DNA from: Clostridium minihomine
GTDB lineage: Bacteria > Bacillota > Clostridia > Oscillospirales > Acutalibacteraceae
Direction: 5' to 3'
Assembly: GCF_900240385.1 (NCBI RefSeq)
Contig: NZ_OEQH01000001.1
Location: 496,001 to 560,000, forward strand
DNA length: 64,000 nucleotides
Shown piece by piece: positions 16,938-26,564 of this stretch. The first letter of the stretch is position 1; every line of letters begins with the position of its first letter. A model generated the notes under the pieces. That model was not told the DNA's origin, did not search any database, and saw nothing but the letters and a program-made list of their open reading frames with translations. The translations under genes and the position numbers were made by a program.

Positions 16938-19166
16938 TTAAATACCGGCCTGCTTAAATCGACGCTCGAAATAGGCGGTGAGTTTATGCACCAAGTTTTG
17001 CAGAGCAGACAAGGGAAGAAACACCAGAATAAATCCGATTAGAGCGATAATATTCGCCCTGACATGTTCCCAGGTGGGCCCGGCAATCGCTTCGCGAAAA
17101 CCGTTGATTCCATAGGTGAAGGGCCAAAGAGGATGAAGAATTCCAAAAATACGGGGATTGGTCTGAATGGGGTAAATTCCCCCGGCTCCCGCAATTTGAA
17201 ACACCATGATAATGACTGCAATGGCTTTTCCTACGTTGCCAAACAAAGAAACCAAGGTAAAGATAATCACCACAAAAGTCACCGAGCAAAGGGCGCTGAA
17301 CAAAAGCATCAGGCCAAAATCCTGTGGCTTTACGCCCAGCAAAATCACATCGCCAATGGTAATAATGGTGGATTGGATCAGGGATAAAAACAAAAACAGA
17401 GTCATTTTTCCAAAATGCTTTTGTTTTAAATTCAGCTGATACCCTTCCAGTTCATTGCAATGAACCGTCAAGAAAGCGCAAAGCAACAAAACGCCGACCC
17501 AAATGGCTAATACGGTATAAAACGGAGTCAGGCCTTCCCCAAAAGTGCCGCCTTTATAGACTTCTGTCTGAACAACTTCTAAGGGAGAGGCAATGAAATC
17601 GGCAATGACAGTGGGGTTATTGTGAATGATATCCTCCAGCGTTTCAATATCTTCTGAAGAAACATCGTCTATCTTTTCCAGAATCTTATTTAAGTCCTCT
17701 TGTACGGAATCCAAAAGGTCAATCATTCGGTTTCCCTGCTGCACAGCTATGCCGCTGGAGGCCTGCGTAAAGGCAGACAAGGCGTCCAGTTGGGGCACAA
17801 TGGCTGAAGTCGAACCGATGAGTCCGCTGGCGCTGCTCAAAGAGCGCACGATGTTATTACCCAAGCTGGTTAGCAACGGTGCGCCTTGCGAGGTATAGGT
17901 CGAAGACAAGGTTTGTGTTGTTTGGGCGATTTCGTCGCTGAGCTTTGAAATTGTATCCAGTGACTTTGAAATCGTCTCTTTGGATGTGCTATTGTTTTTT
18001 ATGGTTAATAGCTGTTCCATGGCGTCCTGCTGCGCCAGCACCAGCCGATTGGCATAACGCAGAGAGTTAATCAATAAAGTGAGCGAATTTAAGTCATACG
18101 AATCGTTTAAATCATCCAAATCGGCAATATCTGTTGTTAAAAGGATGCTTAAAGAGTTGCACATGGTAATATTCTGGCGAAGAATCGTCTTTGTGTTTTC
18201 ATCAAGAGTGTTGTCGTTGATGGCTTTCAGGTGAGCAATCAACTGCTGGTTCTGCCGATTCAGTTCCTGCATGCGGTTGAGATCATCGCTGATGTTTTCT
18301 GCAATGGTTTCAACGGCAGTTTGGGTTTTTTGTGCCAGCGAGGCACCGGCGGCGGTTAACTCTTGCAGGCTGTTGATTTGTGCTGTAATTTTTGGTGACA
18401 GCGCAGAAGCGTCCTCTAAATATTTTTGAAAGTTTTCTGAGTCTTTATTTGCTTTCTCAATTTGTTCTTTGGCATTGGTGATGTCTTTGTCAGCCTGTTC
18501 TAAAGACTTTTTCAGCTCTTTTAAGCGGGAAGAATCCATCTTCATGTTATCCGATTCTGATTTTAAGGTGTCCATCACCTTTTCGTTCACAGTTCTGACA
18601 AAGCTGCTTTCAATGCTTTCAATCAGCCGATCCTTTGCCACGTTGGTGATTTTAGAAGCAATGGCGTTCAGCTTTTCATTGACCCGGTAAGTGATGACTG
18701 GTTTTTGTGGCGTGGTGGTGGCAAGACTGGTCAAACGCTCTGAAAAATTGCGGGGGATTTCAATCATGGCATAGTATTTTCCCTCGTTAAGGCCATAATT
18801 TCCCTGCCAGTCGTCTACAAATTCCCAGCCGATCGACTTGTTTTCTTTTAGCTCATCCATAACGGTTTCGCCAACATTGATGATTTCGCCGTTCATGACG
18901 GTTCCCTCATCATTGTTTACAATTGCTACGGGCAGGTTCCCCGTGTTTGCATAAGGATCCCAGCAGGCATAAATATTGACCCACGCGTACAAAGAAGGCA
19001 AAATGCAAAGACCGATTACAATGGCAAGGGTAGCCTTGCTGTTGCGTATGGTTTTTAAGTCGTGAAAGAAAACCAAAAATACAGGCTTAATCCGATCACG
19101 AGCAATGTGGCGGAACCATCCGGCAATTTTCAGAAGCGCCGTTTTCAAAGATGTCCGAAATTTCAT
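16938..19166 (-). CDS. YhgE/Pip family membrane protein (second copy)
   Basis: Large membrane protein (742 aa) of the YhgE/Pip (phage infection protein) group, related to ABC-2 type permeases. One N-terminal helix near residues 40-60 is followed by a conserved extracytoplasmic motif (YAWVNIYACWDPYANTGNLP), a long helical, coiled-coil-rich extracellular region of about 450 residues, and a cluster of five or six helices at the C-terminus. The start is ATG 19166, with AAGGAGG upstream, 13 bp after the stop of the paralogue; a longer frame would overlap it. Family members have been linked to phage adsorption and to type VII secretion-associated EsaA. The transported molecule is unknown. Confidence 0.85.
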   Translation of the reverse strand: MKFRTSLKTALLKIAGWFRHIARDRIKPVFLVFFHDLKTIRNSKATLAIVIGLCILPSLYAWVNIYACWDPYANTGNLPVAIVNNDEGTVMNGEIINVGETVMDELKENKSIGWEFVDDWQGNYGLNEGKYYAMIEIPRNFSERLTSLATTTPQKPVITYRVNEKLNAIASKITNVAKDRLIESIESSFVRTVNEKVMDTLKSESDNMKMDSSRLKELKKSLEQADKDITNAKEQIEKANKDSENFQKYLEDASALSPKITAQINSLQELTAAGASLAQKTQTAVETIAENISDDLNRMQELNRQNQQLIAHLKAINDNTLDENTKTILRQNITMCNSLSILLTTDIADLDDLNDSYDLNSLTLLINSLRYANRLVLAQQDAMEQLLTIKNNSTSKETISKSLDTISKLSDEIAQTTQTLSSTYTSQGAPLLTSLGNNIVRSLSSASGLIGSTSAIVPQLDALSAFTQASSGIAVQQGNRMIDLLDSVQEDLNKILEKIDDVSSEDIETLEDIIHNNPTVIADFIASPLEVVQTEVYKGGTFGEGLTPFYTVLAIWVGVLLLCAFLTVHCNELEGYQLNLKQKHFGKMTLFLFLSLIQSTIITIGDVILLGVKPQDFGLMLLFSALCSVTFVVIIFTLVSLFGNVGKAIAVIIMVFQIAGAGGIYPIQTNPRIFGILHPLWPFTYGINGFREAIAGPTWEHVRANIIALIGFILVFLPLSALQNLVHKLTAYFERRFKQAGI

Positions 19167-19179
19167 TATGGCAACCTCC

Positions 19180-21819
19180 TTATTCTCCCAGACCAGAGCT
19201 TTCAAATTCTTCTTCGAAACGGTGCACCGGTTCGTTAAGCCGTACTACCAGAAAATATCCGCAAATCAAGAATACAAAAGCAAACAGGCTCAGCACAACA
19301 AAATCCAAAAGCACGGTTGTAATCAAAGGCCCGGCAATGGCTTCTCGAAATCCGCTGACGGTATAGGCGAAGGGGAAAAGGGGCTGCAGAACCCGGAATA
19401 TTTGGGGATCTACCTGAATGGGATAGGTTCCTCCGCTGCCGGCCAGCTGAAAAATCATATAGATAATGGCAATGGCTTTACCGCTGTTGCCCAAAGTGGA
19501 ATAGAGAGTATAAGTGATAATACAGAACACAATGGAAGAGTACACAGCCACGCAGACAAACAGAAATGCGTGAACCGTATAAATCTTTACCAGAAAAATA
19601 TTTCCCAACGCAACAATCAGTCCCTGAATGATTGCAAAAGAGCAGAAGGTCAGCATTTTCCCAAAATGCTTTTCTCTCAGTGTCAGTTCATCCATTTCGG
19701 CACAGGTAACCGGGCGTGACCGCAAAATGGAATTGAGGATTAGGCACCCGACCCATAAGGCCAGAGTTGTGTAAATGGGCGCCATGCTGGAGCCATAGTT
19801 GGGAATGTCATTGATGGTTTCGGTTCTTTGTTCAAAGGGCATTGCAATAAAATCGCCCATGAATTCGGGGTTGTTTTGCAGAATCGATATCATTTGTGCA
19901 ATGTCATTGTTGTTAACCAGCTCTAATTTGCTGCCAAGGCTTTCGATGACATCGCTGAATTCATTCAGCTTGTTATTTAATCTGCCGGTAAAATCGGTGG
20001 TTAAATCGGCACCTTCTTGGGCTGTTTTCAGCATGGCGCCGATTTCGACACCCAGATCTTCTGCAGATTGTGCCACAGCGGCAGCGGTGTCGGAAGAAAC
20101 GACCAGACGTGAACCGATGGTATCCAAATCGCCCCGGATGCTTTGATTGTACGAAGTCAAAACAGTGTTGAGCTGCGTTTGCATCTCGTATAAATCTTTA
20201 TTGATGGTATCGCGCTTTTCTTTCGAGAGCGCCGCGGCCGGGTTCGCTTCCTGCTGAATGGCGGTAAGCTGAGCCTGCATTCCCTCCACTTCGCTTTGAA
20301 TGGTGTCCAAAGAGGTGATGAGATTGCCCACTTCCTGCTTTTTTGTTTTATCGTGTTTCTGAACAGAATCCAAGAAAGAAATAGCATTTTTGATTTTGGG
20401 CATCGCATGATCGATTGTTCGGATGGCACTGCCCACGGCTCCCGAAACGGTTTGTATGGACGCGGTAATATTCTCGGCAGAGTTCTGAAGGTTTTTCAGC
20501 GGCTCTAAAACGGCGTCGCCGATTCCGGATTCCCGCAAGGCTTTCAGTTCCTGAATCACAGCGCTGATTTCTGGGGATTTAAGGATTTTATTGATGGTTT
20601 CCAGCGAAGAAATCGTGCTGCCGATTAAGGCATCCATTTCCTCAATCTGTTTCTGCAGCTGCTGTTGTGTTTTTCCCAAATACTCAGATAAGCCGTCGGT
20701 AGAAGAAGAAAATTTCTTCAAATTCTTTTGCAGATCTTCCAGTTGGGAACGCAGATTTGTCAAAGAGGTTTGCAGTGATGAAAGCCTATCAGAAGCATTG
20801 TCTGCATCGTCGCTCCAATCAATTTTTTTGTATTGCTGCAAATAAGTAATGGTGGCGCCGATGGAACGATCCATAGAAGACAATGTGGTGTCCAGCTTAG
20901 AGAAGGTGTTGTTCATTTTGGCAACATTACCTTCCGAAGCGGTGTTGTTTAGTTCTTCTAAAAGCACATGGATGCGTTGGCTGGAGTTTTGCACGGTATG
21001 TAAATTAGTATCGGTATAAGTAAGGGAATCGTTAAGCCGCTGATGCGTGGCACGGGAAAGTTCCTGCTGGGTTTGCGCATTTTTCGTCACGGTGTTCAGG
21101 CTGTTCTGCATCATAGGCCACGCCGCATTCATACTGGTTAAAAACTGATTCAGGTTGTCGGCATTGTCATGCAGGCCATCCATAGACTTTGTGATTACAT
21201 TCATGTTTTTGCTCAGCTTGACAATGGCATCTTTCATCTTGATAACATCGCGCAGATTTTCGTCTGCACTGCTGCCCACCGGGTTTAGAATGGCAAAAAC
21301 CGTTTCGTTAACGGTGGCGATGAAATTAGACTCAATTTCCTGAACCAATGTATTTTTGGCCGTTTCCGTAATTTTTTCTGCTACGGGGTTTACTTTGGTA
21401 TCCACTTTATAAATGATATGAGGTTTAACCGGATTATCCGAAAAAATAGTTGCAAAGTTTTCCGAAAAATCCTCTGGCAGCTCAATAGCTGCAAAATAGG
21501 TTCCGTCTGCAATGCCCAACTCGGCCTGCCGTTCGTTCACAAACTTCCAATCTATTTTGTCATTTTCCTCAAGCTGTTCTATGACACTTTCACCAATATT
21601 AATTTCCGTGTCGTTTAATAAAGCTGGTTTATCGTTATTGACAACGGCAACCGGAATATTCCCTGTATTCTCATAAACATCCCAACACGCCTGAATATTA
21701 ACCCAAGCGTATAAGGACGGAATCAGACAAATTCCAAAAACGATAATCATAGCAAATGGATTGTGGGCAATATTTTTCCAATCCCGAATAAAAACCTTCC
21801 GTATGTTTTTGAATTTCAT
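19180..21819 (-). CDS. YhgE/Pip family membrane protein (first copy)
   Basis: 879-aa paralogue of the following gene, with the same layout: N-terminal helix, YAWVNIQACWDVYENTGNIPVAVVNND motif region, about 550 residues of heptad-rich helical ectodomain, and a C-terminal multi-helix domain with the LWVGCLILNSILRSRP segment. The two copies differ mainly in the length of the coiled-coil part. GGGAGGA lies 6 nt before the ATG. It is the first gene of a two-gene operon with its own promoter and a tandem-repeat operator candidate. The two proteins may act as a pair, for example as an export or efflux complex. Confidence 0.85.
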   Translation of the reverse strand: MKFKNIRKVFIRDWKNIAHNPFAMIIVFGICLIPSLYAWVNIQACWDVYENTGNIPVAVVNNDKPALLNDTEINIGESVIEQLEENDKIDWKFVNERQAELGIADGTYFAAIELPEDFSENFATIFSDNPVKPHIIYKVDTKVNPVAEKITETAKNTLVQEIESNFIATVNETVFAILNPVGSSADENLRDVIKMKDAIVKLSKNMNVITKSMDGLHDNADNLNQFLTSMNAAWPMMQNSLNTVTKNAQTQQELSRATHQRLNDSLTYTDTNLHTVQNSSQRIHVLLEELNNTASEGNVAKMNNTFSKLDTTLSSMDRSIGATITYLQQYKKIDWSDDADNASDRLSSLQTSLTNLRSQLEDLQKNLKKFSSSTDGLSEYLGKTQQQLQKQIEEMDALIGSTISSLETINKILKSPEISAVIQELKALRESGIGDAVLEPLKNLQNSAENITASIQTVSGAVGSAIRTIDHAMPKIKNAISFLDSVQKHDKTKKQEVGNLITSLDTIQSEVEGMQAQLTAIQQEANPAAALSKEKRDTINKDLYEMQTQLNTVLTSYNQSIRGDLDTIGSRLVVSSDTAAAVAQSAEDLGVEIGAMLKTAQEGADLTTDFTGRLNNKLNEFSDVIESLGSKLELVNNNDIAQMISILQNNPEFMGDFIAMPFEQRTETINDIPNYGSSMAPIYTTLALWVGCLILNSILRSRPVTCAEMDELTLREKHFGKMLTFCSFAIIQGLIVALGNIFLVKIYTVHAFLFVCVAVYSSIVFCIITYTLYSTLGNSGKAIAIIYMIFQLAGSGGTYPIQVDPQIFRVLQPLFPFAYTVSGFREAIAGPLITTVLLDFVVLSLFAFVFLICGYFLVVRLNEPVHRFEEEFESSGLGE

Positions 21820-21842
21820 GACTTTCCTCCCGCAATGATTTC

Positions 21843-21880
21843 GCAGTTACGATCGGTTTTTTGGCAGTTACACATGGTTT
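21843..21880 (-). promoter_or_regulatory. Tandem direct-repeat operator candidate for the YhgE operon
   Basis: Two copies of GCAGTTAC-N4-GGTTT (21843-21859 and 21864-21880, plus-strand view) repeat with a 21-bp period, i.e. two helical turns, directly downstream of the inferred -10. This is a typical position for a repressor. No TetR- or MarR-type gene is adjacent, so the regulator is unknown. Confidence 0.55.
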
Positions 21881-21882
21881 AC

Positions 21883-21911
21883 TATAATACACTTTTCTTG
21901 CAGTTTGTCAA
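21883..21911 (-). promoter_or_regulatory. Promoter of the YhgE operon
   Basis: Minus strand: TTGACA (21911-21906), 17-nt spacer, ATTATA (21888-21883), with TTATAG or TATAGT in overlapping registers. It ends next to the tandem repeats. Confidence 0.55.
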
Positions 21912-22048
21912 TGGATTAAGGGGGAAACAAACTGGGGTTATAATCTTTTTTGATTTCTGTTGCAGGAATAAAAATTTGCTTTATAATGAAAGATAGAAAA
22001 TAGAGTTGCCAATCGATCAAATGCAGGGGAAAAAGGAGGCATACCAAA

Positions 22049-22555
22049 ATGAGCTATGCGATTTATGATACACAAATTGGCCCGGTTTGCATCAGAGAAG
22101 AAGACGGTGCAGTGACCCAGCTGTTCCGAATGGAAGTTGGGCAAGAACCGGTTGGCCCGCAAGAACAAACCGAGTTTTTAAACCGGGCAGCACAGCAGGT
22201 TCGGGAATATCTTTCGGGCAAACGAGAAACGTTTGATCTTGCGCTGGCCCCCAAGGGGACTCCTTTTCAGCAGCAGGTATGGAAGGCTCTGCAAAGCATT
22301 CCATATGGCGAAACCCGCAGCTATCGGCAAATAGCCGAAGAGATCGGCAACCCCAAAGCAGTGCGGGCTGTGGGACATGCCAACCACCGTAACCCGATTT
22401 TGCTTTTGATCCCTTGCCACCGGGTGATAGGATCCAACAAAAGCCTGACCGGTTTTGCAGCCGGGCTAGAGGTAAAGCAGAAGCTGCTGGATCTGGAATC
22501 GGCAGCCAAAACCCAATGGGTGGATAGTAAGGAAAGGCAGGTGACTTTGTGCTGA
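22049..22555 (+). CDS. ogt: Methylated-DNA--protein-cysteine methyltransferase
   Basis: Suicide repair enzyme that moves the methyl group of O6-methylguanine to its own cysteine. The active-site motif PCHRVIGSN is present (Cys near residue 130), followed by [18 protein letters not shown]; the upstream helix-turn-helix with [26 protein letters not shown] is typical. 168 aa, no Ada domain. AAGGAGG lies before the ATG. The nfo start overlaps its last codons, so the two repair genes are translationally coupled. Confidence 0.95.
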   Translation: MSYAIYDTQIGPVCIREEDGAVTQLFRMEVGQEPVGPQEQTEFLNRAAQQVREYLSGKRETFDLALAPKGTPFQQQVWKALQSIPYGETRSYRQIAEEIGNPKAVRAVGHANHRNPILLLIPCHRVIGSNKSLTGFAAGLEVKQKLLDLESAAKTQWVDSKERQVTLC

Positions 22556-23388
22556 CCATTGGATGTCATCTTTCGGCGGCCAAAGGCTTTTTGGCCATGG
22601 GTAAGCAAGCGATTCAAATCGGCGCCAATACCTTTCAGTTTTTCACCCGCAACCCGAGGGGCGGCAAAGCGAAGGCTATTGATCCGCAAGATGTTTCAGA
22701 GTTCCTTCTTCTGGCGGAGCAAAACGGAATTTCTTCTATTTTGGCTCATGCCCCTTATACACTCAACGCCTGTTCCGCCGATCCCAAGGTGCGGGATTTT
22801 GCAATGAGGGTTATGGCGGATGATTTGGAGCGAATGGAGCATGTTCCCGGCAGCTGCTATAATTTTCATCCCGGCAGCCACACGGGACAAGGCGTGGATA
22901 CCGCGATTGATCAAATTGTGGAGCAGCTAAACCAAATTTTAAAACCGGAACAGACCACCACGGTGCTGCTGGAAGCCATGTCGGGGAAGGGAACCGAGGT
23001 GGGGAAAACCTTTGAAGAACTGCGCCGGATTCTGGATCGGGTTTCCCTTTCTGAAAAAATGGGTGTGTGTTTGGATACCTGCCATATTCATGCGGCCGGT
23101 TATGATATTGTAGACAGGCTGGATGAAGTGCTGGAAGAATTTGATCGGGTAGTGGGCCTCAAACATCTTCGGGCCATTCATTTGAACGACAGCATGAATC
23201 CGCTGGGCAGCCACAAAGACAGACACGAGAAAATCGGTCAGGGATCTTTGGGACTGAAGGCCTTTGAGCGAATTATCAACCATCCCAGTTTGTGCCGGCT
23301 GCCGTTTTATTTGGAAACCCCCAATGAACTGGAGGGGTATGCAGAGGAAATTCGACTTCTGCGGGAATTGTACCATCCAGGGGAATAA
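22549..23388 (+). CDS. nfo: Endonuclease IV (AP endonuclease)
   Basis: Cuts DNA 5' of abasic sites in base excision repair. 279-aa TIM-barrel protein. Zinc-binding signatures are visible: [25 protein letters not shown] with [16 protein letters not shown], and a final LETP. The start is GTG 22549, inside the end of ogt (7-bp overlap, GTGCTGA), with AAGGAAAGGCAGG upstream. Operon with ogt. Confidence 0.95.
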   Translation: MLTIGCHLSAAKGFLAMGKQAIQIGANTFQFFTRNPRGGKAKAIDPQDVSEFLLLAEQNGISSILAHAPYTLNACSADPKVRDFAMRVMADDLERMEHVPGSCYNFHPGSHTGQGVDTAIDQIVEQLNQILKPEQTTTVLLEAMSGKGTEVGKTFEELRRILDRVSLSEKMGVCLDTCHIHAAGYDIVDRLDEVLEEFDRVVGLKHLRAIHLNDSMNPLGSHKDRHEKIGQGSLGLKAFERIINHPSLCRLPFYLETPNELEGYAEEIRLLRELYHPGE

Positions 23389-23483
23389 AAGCGGGGGAAT
23401 AAACAGCATTATAAGAGAATCGGCCTTGTGCTGATTCTCTTTCATTTTAACCCATATTCTCAAAAACGAAAAAGTATGTATTG

Positions 23484-23515
23484 GCCTGGCCGTCAAAAGA
23501 CGGTCAGGCTTTTTC
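23484..23515 (+). terminator. Terminator upstream of csoR
   Basis: GCCTGGCCGTC pairs with GACGGTCAGGC across an AAAA loop (one G-T pair), then TTTTTCT. A second, weaker hairpin AGAGAATC...GATTCTCT lies at 23413-23441, directly after nfo. Confidence 0.8.
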
Positions 23516-23596
23516 TCTATTCTATAATGAAAACTGTAAAAAGGCTACTCAAAAAGAAAAGATGGCTTTCAATATTCTCTTTTTTCATTGTTTCCC

Positions 23597-23661
23597 TTGA
23601 CAAACAAATCCAGACAAAGTATTCTCTTAATATCCCCCCTAGGGGGATATTAAGAGAATAC
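23597..23661 (+). promoter_or_regulatory. csoR promoter with overlapping CsoR-type operator
   Basis: TTGACA (23597-23602), 17-nt spacer, TATTCT (23620-23625). The -10 lies inside a long inverted repeat (23619-23661), with outer arms GTATTCTCTTAATAT and its complement and a centre of C6-TA-G5 that matches the C/G-rich core of copper-type CsoR operators. It ends just before the ribosome binding site. CsoR bound here would cover the -10; copper should release it. Strong evidence for autoregulation. Confidence 0.85.
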
Positions 23662-23673
23662 GGAGGAAAAACA

Positions 23674-23967
23674 ATGACGGAATCGAACAATCATCACCAT
23701 AGCCATACTCATACACAAACCAAAGCCGTTATCAACCGAATTTCCCGGGTAACAGGGCACTTGGAATCCGTTAAAAAAATGGTGGAAGAAGGCCGCGATT
23801 GCAGTGAAGTTTTGATTCAGCTTTCTGCGGTGCGTTCTGCTGTGAACAGCATCAGCCGGATTATTCTTCAGGATCACATTGACCATTGTGTGGTTCAGGC
23901 GGCGGAAAATGGGGATAAAAAGGTGTTGGAGGATTTGAACAAGGCCATTGAAACGTTTTTAAAATAA
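23674..23967 (+). CDS. csoR: CsoR/FrmR-family metal-sensing repressor
   Basis: All-helical metal-responsive repressor (97 aa). The expected Cu(I) ligands are present: Cys43 in GRDCSEVL, and His68 and Cys72 in DHIDHC, the C-H-C set that defines copper CsoR. The N-terminus is unusually histidine-rich (residues 7-13) and may add metal binding. The start is ATG 23674, with CGGAGG upstream; a longer frame would run through the operator. It precedes a P-type ATPase by 24 bp and has a CsoR-type operator in front. Confidence 0.92.
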   Translation: MTESNNHHHSHTHTQTKAVINRISRVTGHLESVKKMVEEGRDCSEVLIQLSAVRSAVNSISRIILQDHIDHCVVQAAENGDKKVLEDLNKAIETFLK

Positions 23968-23991
23968 ATTGATTTTCCAGAGGTGGAGCCA

Positions 23992-25872
23992 ATGATGGCA
24001 AAAAAAATAAATGATTTGTTCTGCGGAATTCCGATGACGGTGATTTCCGGGGTGTTTTTGTCTTTTAGTCTGGCTTTTCTGCTAACCGGAATTTCGGTTC
24101 CGGTGGATCCGGCCTGGGTTACCGTGGTGATTTGCGGATTCCCGCTTTTGTATTTGGCACTGACCCGGCTGATTTTTGAAAAGTGGGTTTCTTCCGCTTT
24201 GCTGATCTCGATTGCAATGGCAGCTTCTATCGCAATCGGTGAATTGTTTGCAGCCGGAGAAGTGGCTTTCATTATGGCGGTGGGCGCCATGTTGGAAGAC
24301 AAAACTGTGGAGCGGGCCAAAAAAGGCCTTAAACAATTGATTGGTCTTGCTCCGGCTCAGGGCCGCCGGTTGGTTCCCCAGCCGGATGGAACGTTTCTGG
24401 CAGAAATGGTTCCGGTTACCGAAATTCAGCAGGGTGAAATTCTTCGTGTGCTGCCGGGGGAAGCCATACCGGTGGATGGCTGTATTCTGAGTGGAAATAC
24501 TTCGGTGGATCAGTCTGTTTTGACGGGGGAATCCCTGCCTGTGGATAAAGCGGAGGGGGATAGTGTGTTCTGTGGCACGATAAACCGCTTTGGCGCCATT
24601 GAACTGACGGCTACCAAAGTGGGTGAAGATTCCTCCTTGCAAAAATTGATACGAATGGTACAGGATGCGGAAAACAATAAGGCTCCCATGCAAAGAATTG
24701 CAGATCAATGGGCCACCTGGCTGGTTCCCGTCGCTTTGGCCATTGCGGTGATTACCTATTTTATCACTGGGAATCTTACAAGAGCTGTGACTGTTTTGGT
24801 GGTGTTCTGCCCCTGCGCTTTGGCGTTGGCGACTCCCACATCAATCATGGCTGCCATTGGTCAGGCAACGAAGCACGGAATCATTATCAAATCCGGTGAG
24901 GCATTGGAAAACATGGGCAAGGTTAACTGCATTGCTTTTGACAAAACGGGTACTCTTACGCTGGGTCAGTTAACGGTTAGTGATGTGCAGGTGTATTCCG
25001 GGCAGTTAACACCCCAAGAACTTTTGCAAATAACGGCCTCGGCAGAGTCGCTTTCAGAGCATCCTTTGGGTCAGGCTGTTACGCGCTATGCTTTAGAACA
25101 AGGAATTCCTCTTTGGGAGGCTTCTTCTTTTCAGATGCTTCCCGGAAAAGGAATTCGGGCTGTGGTGCAGCAAAGAAATCTTTTGTGCGGCAGCAGTAGC
25201 TATTTGGAGCAAGAAGGGGTTTCTCTGGGTGCAAAAGTCCAAGCTTCTTTGGAACAGTTCCGCAGTCAGGGAAAGGCGACAATATTAATTGCAGCAAATG
25301 GAGTTTGTGTGGGAGCCGTGGCGTTTTCTGATATCATGCGGCCGCAGGCAAAAGATATGGTGCAAAAGCTTCATGCTATGGGAACTCAAGTGGTTTTGCT
25401 GACCGGTGATCATCGCCAGACCGCAGAGTATTTTGCGAAGCAAGCCGGAATCCGCCAGATTCATGCACAGCTTTTGCCGGAAGAAAAGGTGGAACGGATT
25501 CGTCAGCTTCAACAAGAAGGGAATCGAATTTGCATGGTTGGTGACGGAGTCAATGATGCGCCGGCACTGAAAACGGCACAGGTGGGCGTCGCTCTTGGCA
25601 GCATGGGAAGCGACATTGCGGTGGAAGCGGCAGATATTGCGTTAACCGGAGATGATATTTCTAAGATTCCTTATTTAAAAAAGCTGTCGAACTCGACGGT
25701 ACGCACCATTCAGTTTAATATTACCTTATCGATGATCATTAATTTGGTGGCTGTGTTTTTCTCTGTGGCCGGTGTGCTGAATCCAATTACCGGGGCACTG
25801 GTACATAATGCGGGCTCGGTTTTGGTTGTTCTGAATGCCGCACTTCTATATGATCGCAAACTGGAAAGATGA
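23992..25872 (+). CDS. Heavy-metal P1B-type ATPase (probable copper exporter)
   Basis: ATP-driven metal pump (626 aa). Motifs in order: SVLTGES actuator loop, CPCALALATPT membrane metal site (Cys273-Cys275), DKTGTLT phosphorylation site (Asp near 317), SEHPLG nucleotide-binding motif, GDGVNDAPALK hinge. Unlike many copper ATPases it has no N-terminal CxxC metal-binding domain. The last helix carries HNAGSVLVVLNA rather than the MxxSS pattern of classical Cu(I) pumps, so metal choice is not certain; linkage to csoR favours copper. The start could be ATG 23992 or 23995 (GAGGTGG just upstream). Confidence 0.88.
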   Translation: MMAKKINDLFCGIPMTVISGVFLSFSLAFLLTGISVPVDPAWVTVVICGFPLLYLALTRLIFEKWVSSALLISIAMAASIAIGELFAAGEVAFIMAVGAMLEDKTVERAKKGLKQLIGLAPAQGRRLVPQPDGTFLAEMVPVTEIQQGEILRVLPGEAIPVDGCILSGNTSVDQSVLTGESLPVDKAEGDSVFCGTINRFGAIELTATKVGEDSSLQKLIRMVQDAENNKAPMQRIADQWATWLVPVALAIAVITYFITGNLTRAVTVLVVFCPCALALATPTSIMAAIGQATKHGIIIKSGEALENMGKVNCIAFDKTGTLTLGQLTVSDVQVYSGQLTPQELLQITASAESLSEHPLGQAVTRYALEQGIPLWEASSFQMLPGKGIRAVVQQRNLLCGSSSYLEQEGVSLGAKVQASLEQFRSQGKATILIAANGVCVGAVAFSDIMRPQAKDMVQKLHAMGTQVVLLTGDHRQTAEYFAKQAGIRQIHAQLLPEEKVERIRQLQQEGNRICMVGDGVNDAPALKTAQVGVALGSMGSDIAVEAADIALTGDDISKIPYLKKLSNSTVRTIQFNITLSMIINLVAVFFSVAGVLNPITGALVHNAGSVLVVLNAALLYDRKLER

Positions 25873-25923
25873 AAGGCTTGCAGTTTTGCTTTTTAAGAAC
25901 CCGAATATCCGGATGTTATAATG

Positions 25924-25962
25924 AAAAGGCAGGTGGCTCATAAAGAGCTATCTGCCTTTTTG
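25924..25962 (+). terminator. Terminator after the P-type ATPase
   Basis: AAAAGGCAG...CTGCCTTTTT stem with a mismatched inner arm and a short ATAAA loop, then T residues. Confidence 0.8.
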
Positions 25963-26305
25963 GTGTGTGATTAATGGGGAGAGCAAGGATGATTTTTGTG
26001 CGGAAGAAGCTCTCAAAACGGGAATCGAAAGTGTGATAATTTGTTTTTTAAAATTTGTCCATTTCTTGTGTCCATTCTTTTACAAAAATGACAAGAAAAA
26101 GCAAAACAAAAATATAAGCTGTACTTTTATTACAAAAATCTTTTTCAATCTTGAGTAGATAGAGCAGTGCTATATTTGATTTTTTATTTATTATTTTTCA
26201 TAATAATAAAAAACGGATTTTATTTTTGTTTAATTTTTATAATTACACAAAGAATTCTAGCGTTATTTGTCGTAAATTATGAAAAATTTAGATCTGGCAA
26301 AAATT

Positions 26306-26335
26306 TTGGCAATTATCATTGATTTTTGCTATAAT
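26306..26335 (+). promoter_or_regulatory. Sigma-A type promoter
   Basis: TTGGCA (26306-26311), 18-nt spacer, TATAAT (26330-26335), about 50 nt before the small gene at 26388. Confidence 0.6.
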
Positions 26336-26387
26336 TAACATAACAACTAACGCCAAGTTGTGGATGTTTGAAGATGGAGGGAAACGT

Positions 26388-26564
26388 ATGACACAGGAAG
26401 AAATCAAAAAGATGGATCGCAGAATCCAAATGGTAAGAGATCCTTTTGGAACCGGTTTTCCAAGTTTTTGTCGACTGTTGGAGGAAACCTCGCAGAAAAA
26501 GGGTGAATCACGAGAAGAAATTTTACGCCAGTTAATGGTTTGGAAAATCAAGTCTCGTTTATAA
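26388..26564 (+). CDS. Small protein of unknown function
   Basis: 58-residue, highly charged protein, predicted mostly helical, with no membrane segment or signal. I do not recognise a family. Support for a real gene: a good promoter, GGAGG 7 nt before the ATG, and acidic/basic codon content unlike random AT-rich sequence. A central Pro-Phe-Gly-Thr-Gly-Phe-Pro turn divides two helices. It stands before the HD-GYP gene, with about 175 bp between them, so cotranscription is possible. Confidence 0.55.
   Translation: MTQEEIKKMDRRIQMVRDPFGTGFPSFCRLLEETSQKKGESREEILRQLMVWKIKSRL

Larger units (their letters stand above)
25873..26387 (+). other. AT-rich intergenic region
   Basis: 515 bp. It contains the terminator at 25924-25962, a very AT-rich stretch (26040-26280) and the promoter at 26306-26335. 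A GTG-started 63-codon frame at 25967 has no ribosome binding site and an improbable composition. Confidence 0.5.

Noticed and set aside
25967-26158. 63-codon GTG-started frame after the P-type ATPase
   Set aside because: There is no ribosome binding site, it lies in very AT-rich sequence, and the product is Lys/Phe/Ile-rich as expected by chance.
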